From: Acidobacteriaceae bacterium
Lineage (GTDB): Bacteria > Acidobacteriota > Terriglobia > Terriglobales > Acidobacteriaceae
Reading direction: 5' to 3'
DNA: 64,000 nt
Assembly: GCA_025462885.1 (NCBI GenBank)
Contig: JAOAPN010000004.1
Location: 62,001 to 126,000 of the forward strand
A model generated the notes under the pieces. That model ran no database searches, was not told the origin of the DNA, and saw only the letters and a list, made by a program, of their open reading frames with translations. A program made the position numbers and the translations under genes. Numbering within the stretch: the first letter of the stretch is position 1; each line of letters begins with the position of its first letter. Shown piece after piece: positions 53,288-62,459 of this stretch.

Positions 53288-54577
53288 ATGAGAAATTTTC
53301 TGACTTGCATTGTGGTTGGATTCGCGGGAGTCTCATGCTTCGCGCAGCAGCCTGCGCCTGCCCAGCGCGTCATCGTGCTGCATGCGGCGCGGATGCTGGA
53401 TGTGGCCGCCGGCAGGGTGGTCTCTCCCGGAGAGGTACTGGTCGAAGGGGAACGGATCGTGGCTGTCGGTGCAACCGTAGCTCGTCCGAGCGGGGCACAG
53501 GTCATTGACCTTGGCGACGTCACCTTGATGCCCGGTCTGATCGATGTACACGTCCATCTCTTTCTCCATCCCGGCGCAGAGGATCTTCAGACGGTGCAGG
53601 AGAGCGTTCCGCAACGCGTACTGATTGCCGCCGACGCTGCGAAGAAGGACCTGATGGCTGGCTTCACCGCCGAGCGCGATATGGGCAGCGAGGGCGCAGG
53701 CTGTGCCGACGTCGCAGTGCGGAATGCGATCAACAGCGGCTTGATTCCCGGGCCACGCATGCGTGTAAGCTGCAACGCCATCGACCTGACCGGCGGGCAC
53801 GAGGACGCCATCGGATATAACCCCGCCCAGCACGTGCTTTCGAACGCGGACGCGGCGGACTCGGCGGCGGAGCTGGTGAAGGTGATCCGCGAGCAGCGCA
53901 AGGGCGGTGCCGACTTCACCAAGATCTATGAGACCGGCAAAGACTCCTACGCAGGCGGTGTTCTGCATACGCCGTATCAATACACCGTAGAAGAGCTGAA
54001 GGCAGCCATCGCGGAGACGGCTCGAACCGGCGGCGCAGGACATGGCGTTTCGGTCCATGCTACGGGCGAGCCCGGAACAGGCTATGCGGTCGCAGCCGGA
54101 GTCGAAAGCGTCGATCATGCCGCTCAACTCAGCGACGCTACGATGCGCGCGATGAAGGCCAAAGGAATCTTTGCCGTCCCCACCTTCGCCATCGGCGACT
54201 ATTTCCTGGAACAAGCGGCACCCGCAGCCAAAGAGAGACGGCGCGTGTCACAGGACCTGCATGCGGCGGAGTTCAAGAAACAGATGGCGGCAGGTGTGCC
54301 GTTTGCCGTGGGCAGCGACGTGGGGCCGTTCCCGCATGGGACACAGGCCCACGAGATGGTCCTGATGGGCAAATACGGGATGCCCGCCGCCGACGTCCTG
54401 AAGGCGGACCTGCTGCACGGCGCGAAGCTGCTCGGTTGGGAGGGAAAGATCGGGGAGTTGAAGCCCGGCTACTTCGCCGATGTGATCGCGGTGAAGGGAA
54501 ATCCGCTCGAGGATCTGGCAGCGACCGAGCAGGTTCGTTTTGTGATGAAGTCCGGGGTAATTTACCGGCAGGATTAG
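53288..54577 (+). CDS. Secreted amidohydrolase-family protein
   Basis: 429 residues with a signal peptide (MRNFLTCIVVGFAGVSCFAQ). This is the imidazolonepropionase-like branch of the amidohydrolase superfamily: the metal motif HVH (H88, H90 in GLIDVHVHLFLH), a likely bridging Lys in DFTKIYETG, His in VSVHATGE and SVDHAAQ, and the catalytic Asp in VGSDVGPFPHGTQAHE. Such exported proteins often act as Xaa-Pro dipeptidases, prolidases or unknown hydrolases. It lies 52 bp downstream of the ABC-F gene. The substrate remains unknown. Confidence 0.86.
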   Translation: MRNFLTCIVVGFAGVSCFAQQPAPAQRVIVLHAARMLDVAAGRVVSPGEVLVEGERIVAVGATVARPSGAQVIDLGDVTLMPGLIDVHVHLFLHPGAEDLQTVQESVPQRVLIAADAAKKDLMAGFTAERDMGSEGAGCADVAVRNAINSGLIPGPRMRVSCNAIDLTGGHEDAIGYNPAQHVLSNADAADSAAELVKVIREQRKGGADFTKIYETGKDSYAGGVLHTPYQYTVEELKAAIAETARTGGAGHGVSVHATGEPGTGYAVAAGVESVDHAAQLSDATMRAMKAKGIFAVPTFAIGDYFLEQAAPAAKERRRVSQDLHAAEFKKQMAAGVPFAVGSDVGPFPHGTQAHEMVLMGKYGMPAADVLKADLLHGAKLLGWEGKIGELKPGYFADVIAVKGNPLEDLAATEQVRFVMKSGVIYRQD

Positions 54578-54647
54578 CGAACGCCTGCACCTCAGACACC
54601 CCACCCACGCAACGCAAGCAGCAAGGGTGGAGTGTCCCGAGGAAGGC

Positions 54648-55322
54648 CTATTTGAGCGTATCGCGGAGGAAAGCCAAAGTCCGCGTCATGGCTTCTGCCG
54701 AAGCCTTGGGGTTGAAGCTTTCGCGGGCATCGCAGTTGAAGCCGTGACCGGCGTCGTAGGTGTACAGGGGCGCATCGGGTAGAGCCGCGCGCACCGCGTC
54801 CCAGACATCAGGCTTGATGTGATCGTCCTGCTCGCCGAAGTGGTAGATTGAGGGAGCCTTGGGCTTCTCTTCCAGATAAAACTGAATCCCGCCGCCGTAA
54901 TATGAGACGCTGGCGTCGATGTTCAGACGAGTGTTCGCCAGAAATGCCAGCGTACCGCCCCAGCAGAAGCCTACGACGCCGATCTTTGTAATACCGGGCT
55001 GGGCGCGAAGATAAGCGATGGCAGCATCGATATCTTCGATGGTCTTCTTCTGGTCGAGCGCAGTGACATACGCGTAACCTTTACGACCGGACTCAGCGGT
55101 GTAGGGCAGTTCAACGCCCGGCTCGACGCGATCGAAGAGCGCAGGTGCGATAGCAAGGAAGCCCTCTTTCGCGAAGCCATCGGTGACGCGGCGAATATGC
55201 GGGTTGACCCCAAAAATTTCCTGGATAACGACGATCCCGGTGTGAGTGGGCTGGGCAGGTTCGGCGACATAGGCGCCCAGTTCGAATTGGTCGGCGGAGG
55301 TGAGTTTGATCGAGTTTCCCAT
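54648..55322 (-). CDS. Dienelactone hydrolase family protein
   Basis: A 224-residue cytoplasmic alpha/beta hydrolase. The family's motif GFCWGGT contains a Cys nucleophile; acid and base residues fit FGEQDDHIKPD (Asp) and YDAGHGFNC (His). GIVVIQEIFGVNPHIRRVTD is the characteristic N-terminal E-x-x-G-x-N region. Family members open lactones such as dienelactone in aromatic catabolism, but many have other ester substrates. It converges with the amidohydrolase, and no aromatic-pathway genes are near. ATG 55322 is a sound start. Confidence 0.9.
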   Translation of the reverse strand: MGNSIKLTSADQFELGAYVAEPAQPTHTGIVVIQEIFGVNPHIRRVTDGFAKEGFLAIAPALFDRVEPGVELPYTAESGRKGYAYVTALDQKKTIEDIDAAIAYLRAQPGITKIGVVGFCWGGTLAFLANTRLNIDASVSYYGGGIQFYLEEKPKAPSIYHFGEQDDHIKPDVWDAVRAALPDAPLYTYDAGHGFNCDARESFNPKASAEAMTRTLAFLRDTLK

Positions 55323-55442
55323 CGTTCCATTCTACGGCGAGGCGGAAGGGTACGATGTGAATCCGTGAGCCTGGCCGCTTCGATTTCAGTCTGATCGCAA
55401 TCGAAGCGGCCAGGCATCACTCGGAGACTACATCGCTGGAAC

Positions 55443-55952
55443 TTACGCCGCGAACGGCTCGTCCGCTGAGGGGCCATAGAGACCCGGTACAGGAATTTCG
55501 TTGAGACGAAGGTAGACGCCAAGCTGCGCCCGGTGATGGATCAGGTGGTTGAAGAACATGAGACGGTAGGTCCTGGAGCGGCTCTCGTTGGAGATGAGAT
55601 GCTCTCCGAAGGAGAACTTCCACTTCGCTGCCAGGTCTTCATCGGAGGCCGCCGCAAGAGCTTTGCGCGCGTCGCTGGCATACGCGTCGAAGCTCGCCAG
55701 CATCATCTCGCGGGTGCGAAAGGTCAGGTCGGCTCTGGGAAGCTGACTATTACCCATGTCCATTCCCGGCTCGGTAAGGATGTATTTGGCGAACAGGGGC
55801 AGGGCAGCGACATGCATGGCGAGTTTGCCGCAGATCATGGATTTCTCGTGCGGCTTGTAGTCGGGTTTGTCTTCGGGGATACGCTCGAGAGTCTTGCGCG
55901 TACCAGCCATCTCTGCGTCGAAGTCTTCCAGAAGGATTTCTGCAGTACACAT
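55443..55952 (-). CDS. DinB-family protein
   Basis: A 169-residue four-helix-bundle protein. The metal-binding His triad typical of the DinB/YfiT superfamily appears as H in LAMHVAALP and the HLIHHRAQLGVYLR motif in the last helix. DinB-like proteins are often thiol-dependent transferases or metal-dependent hydrolases with unknown substrates; some act in bacillithiol or mycothiol chemistry. It follows FabI on the same strand, 24 bp after its stop codon, which suggests cotranscription without a functional link that I can see. Confidence 0.85.
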   Translation of the reverse strand: MCTAEILLEDFDAEMAGTRKTLERIPEDKPDYKPHEKSMICGKLAMHVAALPLFAKYILTEPGMDMGNSQLPRADLTFRTREMMLASFDAYASDARKALAAASDEDLAAKWKFSFGEHLISNESRSRTYRLMFFNHLIHHRAQLGVYLRLNEIPVPGLYGPSADEPFAA

Positions 55953-55976
55953 AGAGTTCCTTTCGTTTCGCGAGGA

Positions 55977-56744
55977 TTAGAGCCCTGTAATGTTATACCC
56001 GCAATCGACGAAAGTGATCTCGCCGGTGATACCGGAGGCCAGCGGAGAACTGAGAAATAGCGCCGTATTCCCGACTTCGAGCGCATCCACATTGCGGTGC
56101 AGCGGAGCGCGTTCTTCGACGGCATTGAGAATCTTGCTGAAGTCGCCGATACCGCGCGCTGCCAGCGTCTTGATGGGACCGGCGGAGATGGCGTTAACGC
56201 GAATGTTCTTCGAGCCGAGTGATGCAGCAAGGTAGCGAACGGTAGCTTCGAGAGCAGCCTTCGCGACTCCCATGACGTTGTAGTTGGGGAATGTCTTGGT
56301 CGACCCGTAGTAGGTCAGGGTAAGGATCGAACCGCCGTCCGTCATCAGCGGAACCGCGCCACGGGCAACCGCTATCAGCGAGTACGCACTGACGTCATGC
56401 GCAATACGGAAGTCGTCGCGGGTAGTCAGCAGGAAATCGTTCTTGATCGCGTCGGCAGGGGCGAACGCAACCGAGTGGACCAGAATATCGATCTTGCCGT
56501 AAGCGGTCTTAAGCTGTTCAAAAACCGAGTCAAGCTCCGCGTCGGAGGAGACATCGCACTGGAAGATCTGTGCGTCGCGTAGCTCCGGGATAAGGCCTTC
56601 AGCTTCCTTCTTCAGCCGTTCGCTCTGGTAGCAGATGGCGAGGCGGGCACCGGCCTCGGAGAGTTTCTGGGCGATGGCCCACGCGATGCTGCGCTTGTTG
56701 GCGAGGCCGAATACGACGGCCACTTTGCCGGTGAGATCAATCAT
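55977..56744 (-). CDS. fabI: Enoyl-[acyl-carrier-protein] reductase (NADH), FabI
   Basis: A 255-residue enzyme that completes each cycle of fatty-acid elongation by reducing trans-2-enoyl-ACP. FabI signatures: VVFGLANKRSIAWAIAQ at the N-terminus, SVAFAPADAI, the active-site tyrosines Y145/Y146 and Y155, and K162 in YYGSTKTFPNYNVMGVAKA, plus AISAGPIKTLAARGI and VDCGYNITGL at the end. Length is normal. Located between DinB-like and diguanylate cyclase genes, all leftward. It is the target of triclosan-type inhibitors in other bacteria. Confidence 0.96.
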   Translation of the reverse strand: MIDLTGKVAVVFGLANKRSIAWAIAQKLSEAGARLAICYQSERLKKEAEGLIPELRDAQIFQCDVSSDAELDSVFEQLKTAYGKIDILVHSVAFAPADAIKNDFLLTTRDDFRIAHDVSAYSLIAVARGAVPLMTDGGSILTLTYYGSTKTFPNYNVMGVAKAALEATVRYLAASLGSKNIRVNAISAGPIKTLAARGIGDFSKILNAVEERAPLHRNVDALEVGNTALFLSSPLASGITGEITFVDCGYNITGL

Positions 56745-56800
56745 GAGGCTGTTCCTGTCCTTTCAAACGTGCGGAGTCAGGATAGCAGTTTGGCGACCGA

Positions 56801-58021
56801 TCAGGAGGCGACGAGGTGGGGTTTGGACTCTTTGGACAGAACGGGCTGGCTGGGAGCGACGATCGGATCGCAGGTCGCGGCGAGTACCGTCCGGATGCAG
56901 TTGCGGCCCGCGTGCTTGGCACTGTAGAGAGCCTCGTCGGCACGCAGGAGGAGGTCGGCGACGGCCTCGCCCGAACGGGCTTCCGTGATGCCGATGCTGA
57001 GCGTGATATTCAGTTTGGGAGAGATCGCACGCAGCGACTGGGCGAAGCGCCCGGCCACAAGCGTCGCATCAGCAACGGCTGTCTGGGGGAGAAGGAGAAG
57101 GAACTCATCGCCGCCGTAGCGTCCCAGCGCGTCATATGCACGGAGTTGGGTGGAGACTGCTTCAGCGACGTTGCGGAGCGCGGCATCCCCAGCCGCGTGG
57201 CCGGCGGTGTCGTTGATGCGTTTGAAGTGGTCGACGTCGATGAGAGCCACGGACAGCTTCTGCGAGCTGCGTGCGATGCGGGTGAGCTCAACAGTGAGCC
57301 GCTGCTCGATGCCGCGCCGGTTGAGCAGGCCGGACACGGAGTCCTGCTGGGACTGCAACTCCACGCGAAGCATAAACTCATTCCCGATCAACAGCACGAG
57401 GAAGAGCCCGAGGGTAAAGATTAGGAAGACGTCCAGAAGTAGCGTCCCGGTCTGGACGGTGTCGTGCTGCATGTAGTTGGCGGGGGTTCCGCGAACCAGC
57501 GTGAGCACGGAGCGAATCACGCCGAAGAATCCGGTAAGGAAGATGAAGGCAGCGAACAGCTTGAGGAAGGGCCGGCCGGCAGAGCTGCGGAGAAGTTCGA
57601 GCGCCAGCAAGGAACGGATTGCCAGCACTGCAACCGCAATAATGACTACCCGAACGACGATCTTGTCGTCCACCACGGTGTACCAGGACATGAAGGCCGT
57701 GGCTACTGCGACGAAGACCCAGGCCACGGTCGACGATCTTTGGGAGCGGAAGAACTGCAGCGTGCCCAGGTAGAGCAGAGCGCTGCCGGAGAAGATGAAT
57801 GTGTTGGCGAAAACGACGGATGCGAAGTATGGAATATTGCCACGCATCGCAAGCAGGGCGATGCCCAGGAGCGCCGAAAAAAACCCGAGCGAGTAGTACC
57901 CGGTCCCGCGGAGATGCGGGTACATGCGGCGCGCAATAAAAAACACGACAGAATAAACCCCGCTCAGCAGGAACTGGCAGCCCAGCAAGGTTCGGTTATC
58001 GGCCCATGAAAGCAAGGACAT
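56801..58021 (-). CDS. Membrane-bound diguanylate cyclase (GGDEF)
   Basis: 406 residues: about seven hydrophobic segments in residues 1-215 (FLLSGVYSVVFFIARRMY, YSLGFFSALLGIALLAM, LLLDVFLIFTLGLFLVLLIG), then a C-terminal GGDEF domain. The catalytic motif is YGGDEFLLLLP, with an RxxD product-inhibition site (RAYD) five residues upstream, so the enzyme is probably active and feedback regulated. LIDVDHFKRINDTAGH is a further family motif. It would make cyclic di-GMP in response to an unknown membrane signal. The start is in the 210-bp gap before the EVE gene. FabI follows 56 bp downstream. Confidence 0.93.
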   Translation of the reverse strand: MSLLSWADNRTLLGCQFLLSGVYSVVFFIARRMYPHLRGTGYYSLGFFSALLGIALLAMRGNIPYFASVVFANTFIFSGSALLYLGTLQFFRSQRSSTVAWVFVAVATAFMSWYTVVDDKIVVRVVIIAVAVLAIRSLLALELLRSSAGRPFLKLFAAFIFLTGFFGVIRSVLTLVRGTPANYMQHDTVQTGTLLLDVFLIFTLGLFLVLLIGNEFMLRVELQSQQDSVSGLLNRRGIEQRLTVELTRIARSSQKLSVALIDVDHFKRINDTAGHAAGDAALRNVAEAVSTQLRAYDALGRYGGDEFLLLLPQTAVADATLVAGRFAQSLRAISPKLNITLSIGITEARSGEAVADLLLRADEALYSAKHAGRNCIRTVLAATCDPIVAPSQPVLSKESKPHLVAS

Positions 58022-58231
58022 AGGAGGGGTTCTCGTGTAACGCTAGCGTAAGGGAAGACGATGCGAAAGCCCCAGCCCACGAAAGTTGTACTGGTGGAGA
58101 GGGAAGTAAGTGACTAGATTCGGACCGCTTCTAGAACGTTTTACTTGAAACTTCTTTGAGTAACTCTATCCGCGCCAGCTCCTCCTGTGAACCTTTGTTT
58201 TGTGCAACATCTGGGGCATCTGGTCGGTATT

Positions 58232-58618
58232 TCAGCCGGCAGTAAGCCAGTCGTACTGCTCTTGTGTGAGGGGCACGACAGACAGGCGGAACTGGCGGAA
58301 CAGGATCGAACCCTGAAATACACCAGCCTCACGGATCGCGGCCAGCGGCTTCGGATTCTTCAGCCGCTTCACCGGCGCAATACGGACGATGGGGATCTTC
58401 GGGTTCTCGGGATCGGCTGTGACGCTGACCACCTTGGCGGTTCCGACCGCCTCCTTACCGACATTGGAATGGTAGATGACGAGCTTATCGCCCTTCTTCA
58501 TGTTGCGGAGAGTAAGCAGAGCCTGGTTGTTGGCGATGCCGTCCCAGGTAGTCTCGCCATCGCGCAGCAAGTCGTCGTAGGAGTATTTATCGGGTTCGGA
58601 CTTCAGCAGATAAGGCAT
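58232..58618 (-). CDS. EVE domain protein
   Basis: A 128-residue single-domain protein: MPYLLKSEPDKYSYDDLLRD, WDGIANNQALLTLRNMKKGD, KLVIYHSNVGKEAVG and the end LTQEQYDWLTAG. EVE domains are PUA-like folds that bind modified bases in RNA or DNA. The gene begins 45 bp after murI on the same strand and may be the last gene of that operon. The family assignment is strong; the cellular role in Acidobacteria is undefined. Confidence 0.92.
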   Translation of the reverse strand: MPYLLKSEPDKYSYDDLLRDGETTWDGIANNQALLTLRNMKKGDKLVIYHSNVGKEAVGTAKVVSVTADPENPKIPIVRIAPVKRLKNPKPLAAIREAGVFQGSILFRQFRLSVVPLTQEQYDWLTAG

Positions 58619-58663
58619 AGGGGTCCAGTTCTCAGGTGTCAGTCGTCAGGTTTCAGTTTGAGT

Positions 58664-59482
58664 TTAGCCGCCCAGATCGATGAGGTGGACCTCGGGGATG
58701 GGTTGGCCGAGGAAGTGCGAGCCTAACCGCGCGAATTTTTCCACCGAATCCGTGGCATAACACTCGAAGGTTGCGGGAGCATTTGCGAGCGAACTCGGCG
58801 GGTCAAGAGCTTTGGCTACAGCGGCGGCAGCCTGCGCCGTGGCCTGGGCGGAGTCGATGATCCCTGCTGCGGAGTTGAGTTCCTTCAACATCTGCTCGAT
58901 GGGCCCAGCTAGCAGGGGGTAATGGGTGCAGCCGAGAAGTACAGCAGTGGGGTTGCAAGTCGCAAGCGCTTCGGTGAGATAGATACGCAGGACGTCCCTC
59001 GTGACGGGATGGTCGATCCATCCTTCTTCCACCAGGGGGACAAGCAGCGGGCAGGCCTTTTCTGTCGCCTGCAGCTCGTGGCGGTTGCAGGCGTCCAGAT
59101 AGGCGTGGGACTGGACGGTGGCCTGGGTCGCGAGGACCAGCACCTCCGTACCTCCGCGCCCCATGCTGGCCGCCTCGACGACGGGTTCGATCACCCCCAC
59201 CACCGGAACCGGCACTGCGGCAGAGATCTCCGGCAGGGCCAGCGCAGTGGCGGTATTGCACGCGATGACCAGCATCTGGGCTCCGTGGTCGACCAGAAAG
59301 CGGGCGCTCTCGACAGCGTAGCGGGCGATGGTGGTCTGTGACTTGGCACCGTAAGGAAGCCGCGCCGTATCGCCCAGGTAGAGATAGTGAGCCCCCGGAA
59401 TCAGTGGGAGCAGCGCCCGGAGAACCGTGAGGCCGCCGAAGCCGGAGTCGAAGACTCCGATAGTGAGACGGGGAGCGGTCAT
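58664..59482 (-). CDS. murI: Glutamate racemase
   Basis: A 272-residue cofactor-independent racemase that makes D-glutamate for peptidoglycan. The hallmark motifs are GVFDSGFGGLTVLRAL, C75 in VIACNTATA and C185 in LLGCTHYPLL; the two cysteines act as the acid/base pair. Start ATG 59482 overlaps the GerMN stop codon (ATGA). It is the distal gene of a coupled set DUF1015-amidase-GerMN-MurI, which places a peptidoglycan precursor enzyme with a peptidoglycan hydrolase. Confidence 0.95.
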   Translation of the reverse strand: MTAPRLTIGVFDSGFGGLTVLRALLPLIPGAHYLYLGDTARLPYGAKSQTTIARYAVESARFLVDHGAQMLVIACNTATALALPEISAAVPVPVVGVIEPVVEAASMGRGGTEVLVLATQATVQSHAYLDACNRHELQATEKACPLLVPLVEEGWIDHPVTRDVLRIYLTEALATCNPTAVLLGCTHYPLLAGPIEQMLKELNSAAGIIDSAQATAQAAAAVAKALDPPSSLANAPATFECYATDSVEKFARLGSHFLGQPIPEVHLIDLGG

Positions 59483-60294
59483 GGGTGTTTGTCCTGCGGA
59501 GTGCCGGGCGGGGCGGGGCGGGCTGGCTTAGGACCCGTCTGCGGAATGCCAGGGGCGGCAGGTACCTTCACCGGGTGAGCCTTTGCAGGACTTCCCGTAG
59601 TCGGTTTTGCGGGCGTTGGAGCCCTCTGGATCTTCGGTTTTTCAACCACCGGAGCATTTTGCTCCACCGCCAGCGGCGCGGGCTGGTGGGAGGTATCGAC
59701 GGCTGGGTAGATGTGTTGAAGATCGGCGTGGCCAGCCAGCGTGTCATGCGGCTGGCCGTCGACCAGGAAGCGAATCTGCATCAACTGGGGAAACGCAGCA
59801 TGCAGCGTGCCGATGATGGATTGGACCGTCAGCTCCTCCACTTCGATGCCGGAGGGGTGGTTGGCGACGAACGCATTGGAGAGATTGACCACCGCCAGTT
59901 GCGTCGCCGCCGGGGAGAACTCCGGGGTGGCCGTATTGGGGAGCGGAAGCAGGAAGACATCCGTCACCGCCGAACCGCCCTGCAGATGGTGCGGCGAGGC
60001 AGGATTCGCATACTCCGCCAGCAGGTGGTCGAGCAGGGCGCGGGCCCGGAGCGTCGGCTCCTGCGGCAACGGAATGGAACGCGTCGCAGCGGCGATCGAA
60101 CCATCGGCGTCGCTGGCCAGGTAGAGAGCGACGTCTTCCGTGGAGGTGTTGGTCGGAGCGGCGATGGGAGTCTCGTCCTCGCCGGCCGTAAGACGCTTGT
60201 GCGCCTGCTCGCATCCGCGCAGCAGGAAGAGCGTCATCAGCACGATGCAGGCGCAGAGAGTCCAGAAAGCGATGCGCTGGTAGCGAGGAATCAC
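59479..60294 (-). CDS. GerMN domain protein
   Basis: 271 residues: an N-terminal transmembrane or signal anchor (AFWTLCACIVLMTLFLLRGC, with LRGC as a poor lipobox), a GerMN domain at about 55-190 (VALYLASDADGSIAAATR, ARALLDHLLAEY, AVVNLSNAFVANHPSG, QSIIGTLHAAFPQLMQIRF), and a Pro/Ala/Lys-rich tail. GerMN domains occur in spore germination protein GerM and in lipoproteins near cell-envelope genes. The gene starts with GTG that overlaps the amidase stop codon. Its role is probably in the cell envelope, as part of the murI operon. Confidence 0.87.
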   Translation of the reverse strand: MIPRYQRIAFWTLCACIVLMTLFLLRGCEQAHKRLTAGEDETPIAAPTNTSTEDVALYLASDADGSIAAATRSIPLPQEPTLRARALLDHLLAEYANPASPHHLQGGSAVTDVFLLPLPNTATPEFSPAATQLAVVNLSNAFVANHPSGIEVEELTVQSIIGTLHAAFPQLMQIRFLVDGQPHDTLAGHADLQHIYPAVDTSHQPAPLAVEQNAPVVEKPKIQRAPTPAKPTTGSPAKAHPVKVPAAPGIPQTGPKPARPAPPGTPQDKHP

Positions 60295-61076
60295 CGCGTC
60301 CCTCCCGGTATCGCTGCCGGAGTCTCTACGGCTGGAGCCGGTGCCGGCTTCGGCAGTGCAGGCCGGGCAGCCGGGGGCGCTGCGTGGTTACGCCAGGAGA
60401 CAAGAGCGTCAGTAATGGCCTTCGCGGCGCGCTGTTGATACCCGTCATCCGAGATCGGGGTGGAGTCGGCATTTGCTTTCAGCAGGGGAGCGAGTTCCAG
60501 CGCGACAGCCGGGCAGGTGAGGTTGTCGAGGGGGCGTGTAGAGGCCGTACCCAGCAGCGGCGGAATATTGGCATGGAGGAGCGACACCCCAAGCTCATTG
60601 GCAAGTCGAAGACTCAAGGGGATGTACGCACTTTGCGCCGAGTCCCAGGGCAGCGACGCATCGGGTGACGCGGTCTCGGCAGGCAGGGAAGAGGTAAAGA
60701 GGTGGACGCCGGACCCGCTCGGGGTGCCGTGTACGAGCAGGCAGGCAAGAGCTCGGACATGATTCGCCGTACCCGCACGCTGATCGTTCGACACGATGTC
60801 GGTGGGGTCGGCGTCCCGGGTAACCACAACGGTAAAGCCCGCAGCCATCAGCATCGGTTTCAGACGAGCCACAAAGCTCAGCGTGAACTGCTTCTCAGGA
60901 AGCGTGTCGGCGATGCGGGCACCCGTATCGGTCCCGCCGTGCGCCGGGTCGAGGACGACGACGTTGCGGCTGAAGGTCGGAAGCTGGGCCAACGCGGGAA
61001 CCCCCGCCGCGCTGACTGGAATCAGCGCGGCGAGGGTGAGGAAGCGGATTGCGGGGTAGCGGTGAGGCTTGGTCAC
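60291..61076 (-). CDS. N-acetylmuramoyl-L-alanine amidase (Amidase_3)
   Basis: 261 residues with a signal peptide (FLTLAALIPVSAAGVPALAQ). The Amidase_3 zinc residues are suggested by LDPAHGGTDTG (His), LPEKQFTL (Glu), CLLVHGTPSG (His) and AVALELAPL (catalytic Glu). It would cut the bond between MurNAc and L-Ala in the periplasm. GTG 61076 starts 3 bp after the DUF1015 stop codon, so it is tightly linked. A short Pro/Ala-rich tail follows the domain (PAARPALPKPAPAPAVETPA). Confidence 0.87.
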   Translation of the reverse strand: MTKPHRYPAIRFLTLAALIPVSAAGVPALAQLPTFSRNVVVLDPAHGGTDTGARIADTLPEKQFTLSFVARLKPMLMAAGFTVVVTRDADPTDIVSNDQRAGTANHVRALACLLVHGTPSGSGVHLFTSSLPAETASPDASLPWDSAQSAYIPLSLRLANELGVSLLHANIPPLLGTASTRPLDNLTCPAVALELAPLLKANADSTPISDDGYQQRAAKAITDALVSWRNHAAPPAARPALPKPAPAPAVETPAAIPGGTR

Positions 61077-61079
61077 AGG

Positions 61080-62459
61080 TTAGTCGAGGGCGTAGATAGC
61101 CAGGCCGCTGAGGAGTTTGGGGTAGAAATCAGTGGACTTCTGCGGCATCACGTCTCCGGAGAGGGAAACGTCCTTGAGCTGGTCCAGGGTAATGGGCTTG
61201 ATCAGGAACGCGATATCCGCCTCGCCGTTGGCCACCAGGCCGGTCGCCTCCTCCGCATCCCGGATATAGCGAACATTGCCCAGACGGGTAATCGTCTCCT
61301 GGTCCAGGCCGAGCAGCTTATCGAGAATGATGCGGTGGAGCTGCACCACGTCGAGCTGTGCCTGGCGAGGGCTGATGTCCGTTAGGACTTCGGCGATCGA
61401 ATCCGGTCTTGCTGTCAGCAGGTAGTTCCCGTCGCTCGTGGCGGCGATGATGGCGGTGCCTTTGGTGTCCGCCAGCGCCGAAATATCCGGAGTGGCGAGT
61501 TCGGTGATGGTGAAGTACCGGCTGGCCCGCGTAATGAAGTCCGGCGAAGAGAAGTTCTCCAGCCCGTTGACGACACGGTGGGTCGGCAGGATCGTAATCC
61601 CTGGGGCGTCCATGTTGACGAAGGTCATCATCATCGCGGCCTCGGGGAACTGCGGGACGGGCAGATTCCCGAGGCCGAGCTTCTCGTCTTCGTCGCGCGG
61701 CTGGTTCAGCGGCAGCTTGAGCTGCGCGGAACGCTCCTTCGCATAGGCAACCGAGGTCTCGTAGCGATGGTGGCCGTCGGCGATGATCAGCTTCTTATCG
61801 GCCATGGCCGTGACGATCAGGTTGATGAGAGTCGGATCGGTGAGCTTCCAGACCCGGTGGACGACCCCGTACTCATCGGTGATGGTGAGGTCGGCGGGCG
61901 TTGCGGTCCCCATCTCCTTGGTGCCGAAGATAAGCTTCTCCGCGGTGAAGGCCGGGTCGGAGTAGAGCATGTAGATCTGCTCGCAGTAGGCGCGGGTGGC
62001 CTTGAAAAGCGCCAGCCGGTCGGACTTGTGCTTGGGAAAGGTCTGTTCGTGGCGATAGACGACCTTATCGGCGTAGTCATAGAGATGGCCGAGAGCGATG
62101 AAGCCGCGGCGTTCCTGCACCTGGTTGGTATGCGGCACGGTGTAGGTCTGGGAGTAGCCGTAGAGCGCCGGCTCCTTCTCCTCGCGAAGAATGCTCTCCT
62201 TGCGCCACGCGCTGAGCGACTCGGCGGCGCGGGTGTAAACATTGTGCGCCTGTTCGCCGGCGGGCAGAAACTCCTGCGGCTCGGTATCGCTCGGCTCGCG
62301 CTTGCCGAGGATGACCCGGATGAGGTTGTAGGGGCTGGCGTCGTAGTAACGCTGCTGCATCTCGGGAGTGATCTTGTCGTAGGGCTGGGTGACGACGTCT
62401 TCCATCTTGACGCGGGCGGTGTCGTAGCGGAGGGCGCGGAAGGGGTAAATGCGGGCCAT
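61080..62459 (-). CDS. DUF1015 family protein
   Basis: 459 residues from ATG 62459, chosen for its AGGAG site and the typical family start MARIYPFRALRYDTARV; the upstream frame to 62693 is not needed. Family motifs include VVTQPYDKITPEMQQRYYD, LIIADGHHRYETSVAYAKE and NMDAPGITILPTHRVV. DUF1015 proteins are conserved in bacteria but of unknown biochemical role; the conserved ADGHHR segment suggests a kinase- or phosphatase-like site in some annotations, unproven. It heads the coupled operon with amidase, GerMN and murI. Confidence 0.9.
   Translation of the reverse strand: MARIYPFRALRYDTARVKMEDVVTQPYDKITPEMQQRYYDASPYNLIRVILGKREPSDTEPQEFLPAGEQAHNVYTRAAESLSAWRKESILREEKEPALYGYSQTYTVPHTNQVQERRGFIALGHLYDYADKVVYRHEQTFPKHKSDRLALFKATRAYCEQIYMLYSDPAFTAEKLIFGTKEMGTATPADLTITDEYGVVHRVWKLTDPTLINLIVTAMADKKLIIADGHHRYETSVAYAKERSAQLKLPLNQPRDEDEKLGLGNLPVPQFPEAAMMMTFVNMDAPGITILPTHRVVNGLENFSSPDFITRASRYFTITELATPDISALADTKGTAIIAATSDGNYLLTARPDSIAEVLTDISPRQAQLDVVQLHRIILDKLLGLDQETITRLGNVRYIRDAEEATGLVANGEADIAFLIKPITLDQLKDVSLSGDVMPQKSTDFYPKLLSGLAIYALD

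Noticed and set aside
53333-54214. 293-residue minus-strand frame inside the amidohydrolase gene
   Set aside because: Antisense shadow; the plus-strand protein has catalytic motifs and a signal peptide.
58140-58162. Imperfect hairpin TTACTTGAA/TTTGAGTAA upstream of the diguanylate cyclase gap
   Set aside because: Relies on two G-T pairs and has no terminator-like tail on either strand.
59485-60438. 317-residue plus-strand frame opposite the GerMN gene
   Set aside because: Arg/Gly-rich shadow that crosses two overlapping minus-strand genes of a conserved operon.
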